Shown: positions 18,641 to 26,976 of the stretch, piece after piece
How positions within the stretch are numbered: position 1 is the stretch's first letter
Layout of the letters: each line of letters begins with the position of its first letter
Assembly (NCBI RefSeq): GCF_900141705.1
Contig: NZ_FQYM01000022.1
Span: forward strand, 1-53,735
Length of the DNA stretch: 53,735 bases
Source of the DNA: Fibrobacter sp. UWP2
GTDB taxonomy: Bacteria; Fibrobacterota; Fibrobacteria; Fibrobacterales; Fibrobacteraceae
Direction: 5' to 3'
Translations under genes and position numbers: made by a program
Notes under the pieces: generated by a model
Seen by the model: the letters and a program-made list of their open reading frames with translations, nothing else
What the model was told of the DNA's origin: nothing
The model's database searches: none

Positions 18641-19126
18641 ATGGACAAGATTTATCGTTCGGGCATCGGTTTTGACGTTCACAAGTTGGTGGAAGGCCGC
18701 AAGTGCATTATTGGCGGGGTGGATATCCCGTACGAGAAGGGTCTCCTTGGACACAGCGACGCCGATGTGTTGCTCCATGCGATTAGTGACGCCCTTCTGG
18801 GAGCCGCGGGCCTCGGCGACATTGGTACGTATTTCCCGGATACCGACCCTGCGTTCAAGGGCGCCGACAGCCTGGAACTGTTGCGCAAGGTGGGCGAGGA
18901 AGTCCACAAGGCTGGCTTCGAAATAGTGAACATCGACAGCATCGTGATGTGCGAGCGCCCGAAGGTGAACCCGCACAAGGACGCCATGAAGGCGAACATC
19001 GCCCGCGTGCTGGGCCTGGATATCAGGCAGATTGGCATCAAGGGCACCACGACCGAAAAACTCGGGTTTACGGGCCGGGGCGAGGGCATTGCGAGCCAGG
19101 CCGTTGCCATGGTAAGAAGTCTGTAA
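18641..19126 (+). CDS. ispF: 2-C-methyl-D-erythritol 2,4-cyclodiphosphate synthase
   Basis: The fifth step of the MEP isoprenoid pathway: it cyclises CDP-methylerythritol 2-phosphate to MEcPP with release of CMP. Metal ligands are visible in GIGFDVHKL (Asp, His) and [19 protein letters not shown], followed by [12 protein letters not shown] and the C-terminal [17 protein letters not shown]. The 161-residue length is exact for the family. It lies 34 bases after nuoN on the same strand, with AAAGG upstream, so it may share the operon transcript. Confidence 0.96.
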   Translation: MDKIYRSGIGFDVHKLVEGRKCIIGGVDIPYEKGLLGHSDADVLLHAISDALLGAAGLGDIGTYFPDTDPAFKGADSLELLRKVGEEVHKAGFEIVNIDSIVMCERPKVNPHKDAMKANIARVLGLDIRQIGIKGTTTEKLGFTGRGEGIASQAVAMVRSL

Positions 19127-19151
19127 GGAAAAAGGCTCGGGGTACGAGGCT

Positions 19152-19182
19152 CTCGTTGTCCCTAATTCAACGAGTTTGGTTT
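19152..19182 (+). terminator. possible terminator after ispF
   Basis: CTCGTTG (19152-19158) pairs perfectly with CAACGAG (19168-19174) across a 9-base loop, followed by TTTGGTTT. The T tract is interrupted, so termination strength is uncertain. It is the only hairpin close behind the nuo-ispF block. Confidence 0.4.
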
Positions 19183-19229
19183 ACCATTTTTTTTGGTGGT
19201 TAAATTTTACCTAATTTTTTCTATATTTT

Positions 19230-19331
19230 ACGCCAGCTTTACAATCAACAATTCACCGCCATGAGCCCGAACTAGCTGAAAGGCAGCGACGATGATCCGG
19301 TAGTGGCGCTTCATAGGAAGGTCCTATAATT
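19230..19331 (+). promoter_or_regulatory. leader of the first Na/Pi cotransporter gene, Shine-Dalgarno inside a hairpin
   Basis: TTTACG-ccagc-TTTACA (about 19227-19243) forms two 11-base-spaced near-direct repeats that could be a regulator site. Further on, ATAGGA (19313-19318) pairs with TCCTAT (19322-19327) around AGG, placing the Shine-Dalgarno region of the gene in the hairpin. Between them CGCCA and TGGCG (near 19257 and 19303) could close a larger stem. I do not recognise a known riboswitch class. Confidence 0.35.
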
Positions 19332-21038
19332 ATGACTTGGATGGCGTTAAAAATGTTAGGGTGCCTAGCCCTGCTCATGTTCGGTATGAAGTCCATGAGC
19401 GAGGCTTTGCAAAAAATGGCCGGTCCGCAGCTCAGACATGTGCTCGGAACCATGACCACGAACCGTTTCACGGGGATGCTCACCGGCATGTTCGTTACAG
19501 CCTCAGTACAAAGTTCGACCGCCACCACGTTGATGACGGTCTCTTTTGTTAATGCGGGGCTCCTTACGCTCATGCAGGCCATCTCGATTATCCTCGGCGC
19601 CCACATCGGTACGACGGTAACGGCATGGATCATGAGCCTCGGGTTCTCGTTCAACATCGCGAACTTCGTCTACCCGGCGTTCTTCATCGGTATCATTCTC
19701 GTGTACCTGAACAAGAAGCGCGTGCTAGGCGAGTTCCTGTTCGGTGTCGGTTTCCTCTTCCTCGGTCTTACGACCCTCAAGGAAACTGGTTTCGCGGTAG
19801 TACAGGATCCGGGTGCGAGCGCTTCCATCAGTTCGTTCTTTGCCCGCTTCAGCGACCCGAACTTCTTCAACTCGCTGTTCTTCCTCGTGATGGGTACGGT
19901 GCTTACCCTGTGCGTGCAGTCTTCTGCCGCCATCATGGCCATCACGATGATCCTCTGCTCCACCGGCGTGCTCCATATTGACCAGGGCATCATGCTCGTG
20001 CTTGGCGAAAACATCGGTACGACGATTACCGCGAACATCGTGGCGCTTTCCGCCAATACGCAGGCTCGCCGCGCGGCCCTTGCTCACTTTACGATTAACG
20101 TGATAGGCGTTATCTGGGTAATCATCGTGCTCAAGTGGTTCCTCGCTGCCGTCTGTAACGTGGTTGGCTTCGACCTCTCCATCCACATGGGCGAACCGGG
20201 TTACGAAAAGAACCTTGCGAAGATTTCCGTGGTGCTCGCCACGTTCCACTCGGCGTTCAACGTCTCGAACACATTCATCCAGATTTGGTTCATCAAGTAC
20301 ATCGAAAAATTTGTTTGCAGGGTCATTAAGCCCAAGAAATCCGATGAAGAGGAAGATTCCCGCCTGCACTTCATTAGCTCAGGCCTGATGGGCACTCCGG
20401 AACTCTCGCTCCTTGAGGCCCGCAAGGAAATCAGCCTGTTTGCGACCCGCACTCGCAAGATGTTCAACTTCGTACCGAACCTGCTCGAAATGAAGGAAGA
20501 GAACGACTTCGTGAAGTTGTTCGCCCGCATCGAGAAGTACGAAGGCATCAGCGACAACATGGAAATAGAGATTGCGAAGTACCTGAACCAGGTGAGCGAA
20601 GGCCGCCTGAGCCCGGAGAGTAAGACGAACATCCAGTCGATGCTCAGGGAAATTTCTGAAATCGAAAGCATTGGCGATTCCTGTTACAACATGGCGCGCG
20701 CCATCAACCGCAAGTTCCGCAGCAAGGAAGATTTTACCGCGGAGCAGTACGAGCATATCAAGCATATCATGGGCCTGTGCGACAAGGCGCTCGAGCATAT
20801 GATAGCTGTTCTCGACGATAGCCAGCAGGTGGATGCGAACCGTACGCTGAACCTGGAAAACGAGATTAACGACTACCGCAAGCTCCTCAAGGAGAAGAAT
20901 GTCGACGATATCGAAAACCAGAAGTACAGCTACCAGATGGGCGTGCACTACATGGACGTGGTGAACGACTGCGAAAAGCTGGGCGACTACGTGGTGAATG
21001 TGGTAGAGGCTCACGCCAACAAGAAATTCTCTACATAA
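19332..21038 (+). CDS. Na/Pi cotransporter family protein with PhoU-like C-terminal domain (copy 1)
   Basis: A membrane protein of the NptA/YjbB type, which moves inorganic phosphate with Na+. The N-terminal 330 residues contain the two repeated QSS motifs of the family (FVTASVQSSTATTLMTVSF and TLCVQSSAAIMAITMI) and GxNIGTT motifs. The C-terminal part (about 370-560) is a helical PhoU-like domain that could gate transport. It is 568 residues, the same length as its paralogue at 23438, and nearly identical to it over the last 180 residues. A phoB/phoR-type pair follows. Transport direction (uptake or export) cannot be read from sequence. Confidence 0.88.
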   Translation: MTWMALKMLGCLALLMFGMKSMSEALQKMAGPQLRHVLGTMTTNRFTGMLTGMFVTASVQSSTATTLMTVSFVNAGLLTLMQAISIILGAHIGTTVTAWIMSLGFSFNIANFVYPAFFIGIILVYLNKKRVLGEFLFGVGFLFLGLTTLKETGFAVVQDPGASASISSFFARFSDPNFFNSLFFLVMGTVLTLCVQSSAAIMAITMILCSTGVLHIDQGIMLVLGENIGTTITANIVALSANTQARRAALAHFTINVIGVIWVIIVLKWFLAAVCNVVGFDLSIHMGEPGYEKNLAKISVVLATFHSAFNVSNTFIQIWFIKYIEKFVCRVIKPKKSDEEEDSRLHFISSGLMGTPELSLLEARKEISLFATRTRKMFNFVPNLLEMKEENDFVKLFARIEKYEGISDNMEIEIAKYLNQVSEGRLSPESKTNIQSMLREISEIESIGDSCYNMARAINRKFRSKEDFTAEQYEHIKHIMGLCDKALEHMIAVLDDSQQVDANRTLNLENEINDYRKLLKEKNVDDIENQKYSYQMGVHYMDVVNDCEKLGDYVVNVVEAHANKKFST

Positions 21039-21254
21039 ATTTGCCTATAAATGTCGCCATACGGCATCGCGCTCGCACTCGCTGTATTTTTATACAGCTT
21101 CGGTTCGCGCTCTTTGCTACTGAGACTCCGCGCTTTAGCGCGGGAAATGGGCTTTGCCCATTGTTCGTCGAAGGATGTCGTAATCATATCTTGTCGGAAA
21201 CTTGTTTCCGTTTCAAGATATAGATTAGGACCTTGCTCGTTTCTAGGTGAATTT
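21037..21254. repeat. structured intergenic element, copy A (long form)
   Basis: It begins at the stop codon of Na/Pi gene 1 and is bounded by AAATTTGCCTA (21037-21047) and TAGGTGAATTT (21244-21254), which pair along their full length if G-U is allowed. Inside are stems GCTGTAT/ATACAGC (21081-21098), CCGCGCT/AGCGCGG (21128-21143), AATGGGC/GCCCATT (21146-21162) and a long hairpin ATATCTTG-CGGAAAC/GTTTCCG-CAAGATAT (21186-21221). The first 80 bases and the CCGCGC hairpin recur in copies B and C at 25147-25378. The remainder to 21375 is AT-rich and should hold the promoter of the response regulator. Confidence 0.8.
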
Positions 21255-21393
21255 TGAAGATAGGCTTTTCTAGTCAAAGTCTGATTTGTAAAATCCATGT
21301 AAAGTATAAATAAAACCTTTGCGAAGTTTTTGTTTTAGACATTGCATTGACTGTATTGTGTTTTTATCTTGGTGATTGGATAATCCGCAAACT

Positions 21394-22077
21394 ATGAATA
21401 CAATCTACATTGTTGAAGACGATTCCGAAATCCGCGAGATGGAAGCCTACGCGCTTAAAAGTAGCGGTTTTGATGTGAACGCTTTCGACTGCGGGAAGGG
21501 CTTAGACGAGGCTGTCAAGACATGCGTGCCCGACCTGATTATTCTCGATATCATGTTGCCGGGAGAAGATGGCCTAAGTATTCTGAGGCGCCTCCGCGCA
21601 CAGGACGCTACTAAGAGTGTCCCTGTCATCATGATTACTGCCAAGGGCTCTGAAATCGAAAAGGTCAAGGGTCTCGACGCGGGTGCGGACGATTACATTG
21701 CAAAGCCTTTCGGTATTCTGGAATTCATTTCGCGCGTCAAGGCACTGCTCCGCCGTGCGGGCACGCTGAAAGCCGATTCCGAGGAACAGACTTCGCTATC
21801 GCTCGGGGGTGTTTGCATCGATATGGGCAAGCGCATCGTTACCGCCGATGGCGGGAACGTGGAACTCACCTATAAGGAATACGAGCTCCTGAAACTTCTC
21901 ATGTCTCAACCGGGGCTCGTCTATTCCAGGCAGCAGATTCTGGAAAAGATTTGGGGCATCGATTTCAAGATGGACACTCGAACGGTGGATATGCACATCA
22001 AGACCCTCCGACAAAAATTGGGTGAGCAAGGGTCCATCATTCAAACCGTCCGCAATGTAGGTTACAAGGCGCAATGA
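21394..22077 (+). CDS. PhoB-like response regulator (OmpR family)
   Basis: A DNA-binding response regulator. The receiver domain occupies about residues 1-115 with acidic pocket E8, D9, D10, phosphoacceptor D52 (LIILDIMLPG) and the conserved Lys in AKPFG. A winged-helix output domain follows (about 130-227), with LTYKEYELLKLLMSQPG, RTVDMHIKTLRQKLG and a final VRNVGYKAQ. I start at ATG 21394; a TTG at 21376 in the same frame is the alternative. It overlaps the histidine kinase gene by 4 bases. Flanking phosphate transporter genes suggest a PhoB role. Confidence 0.9.
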   Translation: MNTIYIVEDDSEIREMEAYALKSSGFDVNAFDCGKGLDEAVKTCVPDLIILDIMLPGEDGLSILRRLRAQDATKSVPVIMITAKGSEIEKVKGLDAGADDYIAKPFGILEFISRVKALLRRAGTLKADSEEQTSLSLGGVCIDMGKRIVTADGGNVELTYKEYELLKLLMSQPGLVYSRQQILEKIWGIDFKMDTRTVDMHIKTLRQKLGEQGSIIQTVRNVGYKAQ

Positions 22078-23441
22078 AGGACCGCATAAGATATAGCTTG
22101 ATCTATATGGGGGTGATTGCAGCCCTGTGTGCGGTTTACTTTACAATGCAGGTTTTTGAAGGGGAAATGGCGGGCCAGCTCAAGAGCCAACTTCGCGAGA
22201 ACTTGCGCCTGATAGAGACTGCGTATGTCGGGGAAGCCCTTGGCGACGAGCCTCAAAAGCTTTCAAAGTTTGCAAGCAAGGACCTTCGCATAACGCTCAT
22301 CGATTCGAAGGGAGGAATCCTTTACGATAGCGATGCCGAAACGGTCAAGATGGAAAATCACAATGACCGCGAAGAGGTCATAGATGCCTTTGCGAAAGGG
22401 GCTGGCGAAGATCTCCGCTATTCCTCTACCTTGCAGGCAAAGGTGTTCTACTTTGCCAAGCGCCTGAATGATGGCAAGGTGCTGCGCCTCGGAATGCGCC
22501 AGGCGAACTTGCAGCAGGTATTTTCCAAGACGATTCCGTACCTTATTGTTTTGTTGGCGGCCATTGTCGCTGCGGCAATTCTCATTGCAATCGGGCTTAG
22601 CCGAGCCTTCATTAGTCCGCTACAAAAGCTAGTGGACCAGTTGGGAACTCCCGAGTGGATGAAAATCGAGAACGTCTACAAGGAAATCGCACCGCTTGTC
22701 AATACCATACGCAAGCAGGATCTTGAGCTGCAGTTGACCATCGAGCAGCTCTCGAACGAAAAGCAGAAGATAACGCACCTGAAGGACGAGTTTACGGCGA
22801 ATGCTTCTCACGAGCTGAAGACGCCGTTGACCTCTATTTCGGGCTATGCGGAACTTATCGAGAACGACATGGCAAAACCTGAAGATGTCAAGATGTTTGC
22901 GGGCAAAATCCACAAGGAAGCGCTCCGCCTGCAGTCCATCGCGAACGACATCATCACGCTCTCGAAACTGGATGGGCAACAAGGCGAACTGTTTGACCTG
23001 AACGAAAAGGTCAACCTCTGGAACGTGGCGCACGGCTGCGTCGAGGACCTTAGCCTGAAGGCAAGCAAAAAATCCGTATCAGTCTCGCTGGATGGCGATA
23101 AGGCTGCGGAAATCCAGGGAAACTCGAAACTGCTTTACGAGATGGTCTTTAACCTAGTGGATAACTCCATTCGCTATACGGAGCAAGGCGGCAAGGTTGC
23201 CGTTATTGTTGAACCGGGCGCTATCGTGGTGAAGGATACCGGCATCGGCATTCCGGAAGAATGCCAGTCGCGTGTCTTTGAGCGCTTTTACCGCGTAGAC
23301 AAGAGCCGTTCCAAGGAAACAGGTGGAACGGGGCTCGGGCTTGCTATCGTAAAGCACATAGCGGAAGTTCTCCACGCAACAATACAACTGAATTCGGCTG
23401 TCGGATTCGGTACTGAAATTAGGATTGGATTTAAAGTATGA
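22074..23441 (+). CDS. PhoR-like sensor histidine kinase
   Basis: A membrane sensor kinase partnered with the upstream regulator. A first membrane helix (about 7-25), an extracytoplasmic sensor region (about 26-152), a second helix (153-176), then a short linker. The DHp helix carries phospho-His H246 in ASHELKTPLTSISGY. The ATP-binding domain shows NLVDNSIRYT (N box), KDTGIGIPEE (G1), RVFERFYRVDKSRS (F box) and GGTGLGLAIVKH (G2), so it should be active. Both ends overlap neighbouring genes by 4 bases, tying kinase, regulator and the second Na/Pi transporter into one operon. Confidence 0.91.
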   Translation: MKDRIRYSLIYMGVIAALCAVYFTMQVFEGEMAGQLKSQLRENLRLIETAYVGEALGDEPQKLSKFASKDLRITLIDSKGGILYDSDAETVKMENHNDREEVIDAFAKGAGEDLRYSSTLQAKVFYFAKRLNDGKVLRLGMRQANLQQVFSKTIPYLIVLLAAIVAAAILIAIGLSRAFISPLQKLVDQLGTPEWMKIENVYKEIAPLVNTIRKQDLELQLTIEQLSNEKQKITHLKDEFTANASHELKTPLTSISGYAELIENDMAKPEDVKMFAGKIHKEALRLQSIANDIITLSKLDGQQGELFDLNEKVNLWNVAHGCVEDLSLKASKKSVSVSLDGDKAAEIQGNSKLLYEMVFNLVDNSIRYTEQGGKVAVIVEPGAIVVKDTGIGIPEECQSRVFERFYRVDKSRSKETGGTGLGLAIVKHIAEVLHATIQLNSAVGFGTEIRIGFKV

Positions 23442-25144
23442 TTCTTGCAATTCTCAAAATGATCGGTTGCCTTGCGCTCCTCATGTTCGGCATGAAGACG
23501 ATGAGCGAAGGCTTGCAGAAACTCACCGGCGGTCACCTCCGCGCAGTCCTTGGCACCATGACCAAGCACCGTATCGGAGGCCTCCTCACAGGTACGTTCG
23601 TTACGGCCTCGGTGCAATCTTCTACCGCCACGACCGTCCTTACCGTAAGCTTCGTTAACGCTGGCCTGCTCACATTGAGTCAGGCCATTCCTGTTATTAT
23701 GGGCGCGAACATCGGTACCACTGCCACGGCGTGGATCATGTCGATATTCGGGTTCCAGTTCAACATGAGCTCGGTGGTGTGGCCGTTCTTCGCACTCGGC
23801 ATCATCCTTTCTTACACCAAGAAGAACTCGACCAAGAGTATCGGCGAATTCGTGTTCGGTTTCGCGTTCATGTTCCTCGGCCTTACTACGCTGCGCGAAA
23901 ATGCAGTGGCGATGGACTTGGCCCACAACCAGGCCGTAATCAACTTCTTCTCGACGACCGGCGGCTGGGGCATCTTCAGCACGCTCCTCTTCTTGTTGCT
24001 GGGCAGCATCCTTACCATGTGCGTGCAGTCGTCTGCCGCCATCATGGCGATTACGCTCTTGCTCTGCAGTAGCGGCGTGCTCCCGATTTACCAGGGCATT
24101 GCGCTCGTGATGGGCGAAAACATCGGTACCACGGTGACGTCGAACCTTGCGGCCCTTTCGGCAAGTACGCAGGCGAGGCGCGCGGCCTTGGCCCACATGT
24201 TGTTTAACGTGTTCGGCGTGGTGTGGGTGTTGATTGTGTTCCGCCCGTTCGTGAACATGGTGTGCAGCATTGTAGGGTTCGACCCGAATTTCGTACCGCA
24301 TTCCGAAGAAGAAGTTGCCCAGGCGAGCGTTCGTGTGACCTACGCGCTATCTGCCTTCCATACGGCGTTCAACCTCTGCAACGTGCTTATCCTCATCTGG
24401 TTCATCAAGCCGATGGAAAAAATCATCTGCAAGATTATCCGCGAAAAAGAAGATGGCGAAGATTTCAAGGTCAAGTTTATCAGCGCGGGCCTCATGAGTA
24501 CCGCAGAACTTTCGCTTTTTGAAGCCCGCAAGGAAATTAACTTGTTTGCGGCCCGCACGCAAAAAATGTTCCGCATGGTGCCCGAACTGCTCGAGATGAA
24601 GGACGAAAACGAATTCGTCAAGCTGTTTGCCCGCATCGAGAAGTACGAAGGCATCAGCGACAATATGGAAATCGAGATTGCGAACTACCTTAACAAGGTT
24701 TCGGAAGGCCGCCTGAGTCCCGAAAGTAAGACGAACATCCAGTCGATGCTCAGGGAAATTTCTGAAATCGAAAGCATCGGCGACTCCTGCTACAACATGG
24801 CCCGTGCCATCAACCGCAAGTTCCGCAGCAAGGAAGACTTTACGGAGAACCAGTACGGCCATATCAAGCATATCATGCAACTTTGCGACAATGCGCTCAC
24901 GAACATGGTTGATGTCATTAGCGATTATGCATCGGCCGATGCGAACCGCACGCTGAACCTGGAGAACGAAATCAACGACTACCGCAAGCTCCTCAAGGAG
25001 AAGAACGTCACCGATATCGAGAACCAGGAATACAGCTACCAGATGGGCGTGCACTACATGGACGTGGTGAACGACTGCGAAAAGCTGGGCGACTACGTGG
25101 TGAACGTGGTGGAGGCGCATACCAACAAGAAATTCTCCACCTAG
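23438..25144 (+). CDS. Na/Pi cotransporter family protein with PhoU-like C-terminal domain (copy 2)
   Basis: Paralogue of the gene at 19332 and identical in length (568). Conserved transporter motifs are FVTASVQSSTATTVLTVSF, MGANIGTTATAW and TMCVQSSAAIMAITLL, followed by GENIGTTVTSNLAALSAST. The PhoU-like C-terminal domain (about 370-560) is almost the same as in copy 1, while the membrane half has diverged. The start overlaps the kinase stop by 4 bases, so it is cotranscribed with the two-component pair. This places phosphate transport, or its sensing, under that pair. Confidence 0.88.
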   Translation: MILAILKMIGCLALLMFGMKTMSEGLQKLTGGHLRAVLGTMTKHRIGGLLTGTFVTASVQSSTATTVLTVSFVNAGLLTLSQAIPVIMGANIGTTATAWIMSIFGFQFNMSSVVWPFFALGIILSYTKKNSTKSIGEFVFGFAFMFLGLTTLRENAVAMDLAHNQAVINFFSTTGGWGIFSTLLFLLLGSILTMCVQSSAAIMAITLLLCSSGVLPIYQGIALVMGENIGTTVTSNLAALSASTQARRAALAHMLFNVFGVVWVLIVFRPFVNMVCSIVGFDPNFVPHSEEEVAQASVRVTYALSAFHTAFNLCNVLILIWFIKPMEKIICKIIREKEDGEDFKVKFISAGLMSTAELSLFEARKEINLFAARTQKMFRMVPELLEMKDENEFVKLFARIEKYEGISDNMEIEIANYLNKVSEGRLSPESKTNIQSMLREISEIESIGDSCYNMARAINRKFRSKEDFTENQYGHIKHIMQLCDNALTNMVDVISDYASADANRTLNLENEINDYRKLLKEKNVTDIENQEYSYQMGVHYMDVVNDCEKLGDYVVNVVEAHTNKKFST

Positions 25145-25146
25145 TC

Positions 25147-25251
25147 TAATTCGCCTATAAGCTTCGCGATACTGCATCACGCTCGCACTCGCCGTACTAT
25201 TTGTACGGCTTCGGTTCGCGTTCTTTGTCTGGCTCGCTTCTAGGCGAATTA
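25147..25251. repeat. structured intergenic element, copy B (perfect terminal inverted repeats)
   Basis: The element is delimited by TAATTCGCCTA (25147-25157) and its exact reverse complement TAGGCGAATTA (25241-25251). The internal hairpin is GCCGTAC/GTACGGC (25191-25209), corresponding to GCTGTAT/ATACAGC in copy A, so both arms changed together. Positions 25156-25228 are identical to 25264-25336 in copy C. It starts 3 bases after the stop of Na/Pi gene 2. Confidence 0.85.
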
Positions 25252-25261
25252 TTGATATAGC

Positions 25262-25378
25262 TTTATAAGCTTCGCGATACTGCATCACGCTCGCACTCGC
25301 CGTACTATTTGTACGGCTTCGGTTCGCGTTCTTTGTTACTGAGACTCCGCGCTTTTAGCGCGGGCAGTCTCGCCTAGG
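25262..25378. repeat. structured intergenic element, copy C
   Basis: A direct repeat of copy B with a 108-base offset and 73 identical bases, but without the terminal inverted repeats. It continues with the CCGCGC hairpin seen in copy A, here lengthened by GAGACT/AGTCTC arms around CCGCGCT/AGCGCGG (about 25340-25372). It is followed at once by a bidirectional terminator. Confidence 0.8.
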
Positions 25379-25385
25379 AAAATGC

Positions 25386-25422
25386 AAAAAAAAACGGCGC
25401 TCTGAAGAGCGTCGTTTTTTTT
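25386..25422. terminator. bidirectional intrinsic terminator
   Basis: ACGGCGCTCT (25394-25403) pairs with AGAGCGTCGT (25406-25415) with one G-T pair, flanked by nine A on the left and eight T on the right. It can stop transcripts from the Na/Pi operon (+) and from the deacetylase gene (-), which converge here. Confidence 0.9.
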
Positions 25423-25435
25423 GATTTGTGTGGAT

Positions 25436-26830
25436 TTAGAGAGAAACCTTGAACGTCTTGTTGCCGACTTTCACGAGGTACTTGCCCTTCGCGCCAGAGA
25501 ACACCTTCTGTACCATGCCGAGCCCGCGTGTGGTGCGGATAACCTGACCCATGTGGTTGTATACCGTAATCGGCATGCCCTTTGCGCCGGAAACTTCGAT
25601 GTAGTTGTCTGCGGTCCTGTAGACGGCAACCGCGGAGAAGTCCACAGTTTCAGCCGTGAGTGCGGTGGTCGAAGAAGATTGCGGACCCCACGGATTCGGA
25701 CCCCACGGATTGGTTGCAGACGAGGAAGATTGTCCCCACGGATTGTTGCGGGATGATGAGGATACCGGCGTGTTGCTGCTGGAAGTCTGCGGAATTTCTA
25801 CGCTGCTAGAGGATTCTGGAATGGGACCCGAGCCGCCTTCGCCCGCGATGACGATGTCGCCTTCGTTCGGCACGGCGTCGAAGTACACGTAGCCGCCGTC
25901 AATCTTGGATTCAAGCTTGGCGCCCGCCTGCGTCACGTTGGCCGTGGAGCCGCTGTACTTGACGCGCAGGGAGAGCGGGTAGTCGTAGTCGGAAATGTTG
26001 TCCTTGATGTTGTGGGTCAGCTTGACCGTGATGTTGCCGCCGCTCGTAGAAGCTTCTGCCTTGGAGGCATTGCGTTCCTTGATGTACATGGCGACAAATC
26101 CCATCGGAGCGACCCAGATGTCCTTGTCGTTCTGCTGGGCCCACTTGAGGGCACCATCGATGGCGTTGATATCCGTCGGCGAGTAGTTGGCGTTGCCGTT
26201 TTGCTTGCCCTGGAAACCATGGGTGAGGAATGCTGCCCAGCCGTTGCTCTGGATGACTTTCTGCATTCTGCCGGTAAAGTCGTTCGTGGTCTTGAGCTGG
26301 CCTTCGTCACCGGTCATGGTGGCGGGGGTTTGAGCCCAGTTGGAGGGGCCGTCCTTGCCCATTTCATCATTCATGCCCTTCCAGCTGCCGTTGCAGATAC
26401 GGCCTACGATGTAGTTCTGCTTGACTGCGCTTTCGTTAGGAACGTTGCAGTTCGGATAGGCGACCGTGATGATACCGTATTTCTGCTTGATTCTGCCCCC
26501 GATATTTGTCTTGGAAGAGGCTTCCTCGCCGCTCATGTTATTGCCGTGGCTATTGCTGTGGCTTGCGATTTCGTGCCCCTCATTGGCAAGTCCCTGGAAA
26601 CCGTTCCAGTCGGGGTTCCAGTTGTAAACCACGTTGAAGGTTGCCTTGTAGCCGTACTTCTTGAACATCGGACCTGCGTCGCTCACGTGGCTCGGCGCGC
26701 CATCGTCAAACGTAAAGGAAGCTGCGCCCTTGCGGAAGCCTGCCCAAGTACCGATTTCGGCCGTCTGGGCGTAGACCATGCCGCAACCAAACGAAAAGGC
26801 GAGAAGAGAAGAGAGAATTTTTTTGTCCAT
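25436..26830 (-). CDS. secreted polysaccharide deacetylase (CE4-like) with C-terminal sorting-like domain
   Basis: A secreted carbohydrate esterase of the NodB fold, likely removing acetyl groups from xylan or another polysaccharide. The signal peptide is residues 1-21 (cleavage after VYA). Catalytic motif 1 is TFDDG (40-44; D42, D43) and motif 2 is HSNSHG (91-96), giving the metal-binding His pair. A beta-sandwich-like region, Ser-rich linkers and three NPWG repeats follow, then a C-terminal beta domain ending YLVKVGNKTFKVSL, like that of the fibro-slime protein. I start at the ATG at 26830 because AAAGGG lies 7 bases before it; another ATG two codons upstream touches the Shine-Dalgarno sequence. 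Substrate is inferred. Confidence 0.86.
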   Translation of the reverse strand: MDKKILSSLLAFSFGCGMVYAQTAEIGTWAGFRKGAASFTFDDGAPSHVSDAGPMFKKYGYKATFNVVYNWNPDWNGFQGLANEGHEIASHSNSHGNNMSGEEASSKTNIGGRIKQKYGIITVAYPNCNVPNESAVKQNYIVGRICNGSWKGMNDEMGKDGPSNWAQTPATMTGDEGQLKTTNDFTGRMQKVIQSNGWAAFLTHGFQGKQNGNANYSPTDINAIDGALKWAQQNDKDIWVAPMGFVAMYIKERNASKAEASTSGGNITVKLTHNIKDNISDYDYPLSLRVKYSGSTANVTQAGAKLESKIDGGYVYFDAVPNEGDIVIAGEGGSGPIPESSSSVEIPQTSSSNTPVSSSSRNNPWGQSSSSATNPWGPNPWGPQSSSTTALTAETVDFSAVAVYRTADNYIEVSGAKGMPITVYNHMGQVIRTTRGLGMVQKVFSGAKGKYLVKVGNKTFKVSL

Positions 26831-26964
26831 AATCATACCCTTTTGTATCTATGTTAAAAATAGATTCGGGAACCATGTTTTCCCCTTTTTGGGGGGAGTT
26901 TTCGTTGTATAGGTTTGCAACGCAAAAATGCCTTTTTTGAGCAGAATAGCGCAAAAATTCTAGC

Positions 26965-26976
26965 TATATTAGTGAA
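26965..26976 (+). promoter_or_regulatory. -10 element 6 bases before the start codon
   Basis: TATATT (26965-26970) is followed by AGTGAA and ATG at 26977. No Shine-Dalgarno sequence is present. The expected transcription start coincides with the start codon, predicting a leaderless mRNA. A clear -35 is not seen. Confidence 0.45.

Noticed and set aside
19230-19331. Known riboswitch or self-cleaving ribozyme
   Set aside because: I looked for the conserved cores of fluoride, SAM, cobalamin, c-di-GMP and hammerhead RNAs and none matches.
21011-21298. Hypothetical minus-strand protein in the structured repeat
   Set aside because: It overlaps the Na/Pi gene end and owes its length to the repeat; similar frames appear in copies B and C only because the DNA is repeated.
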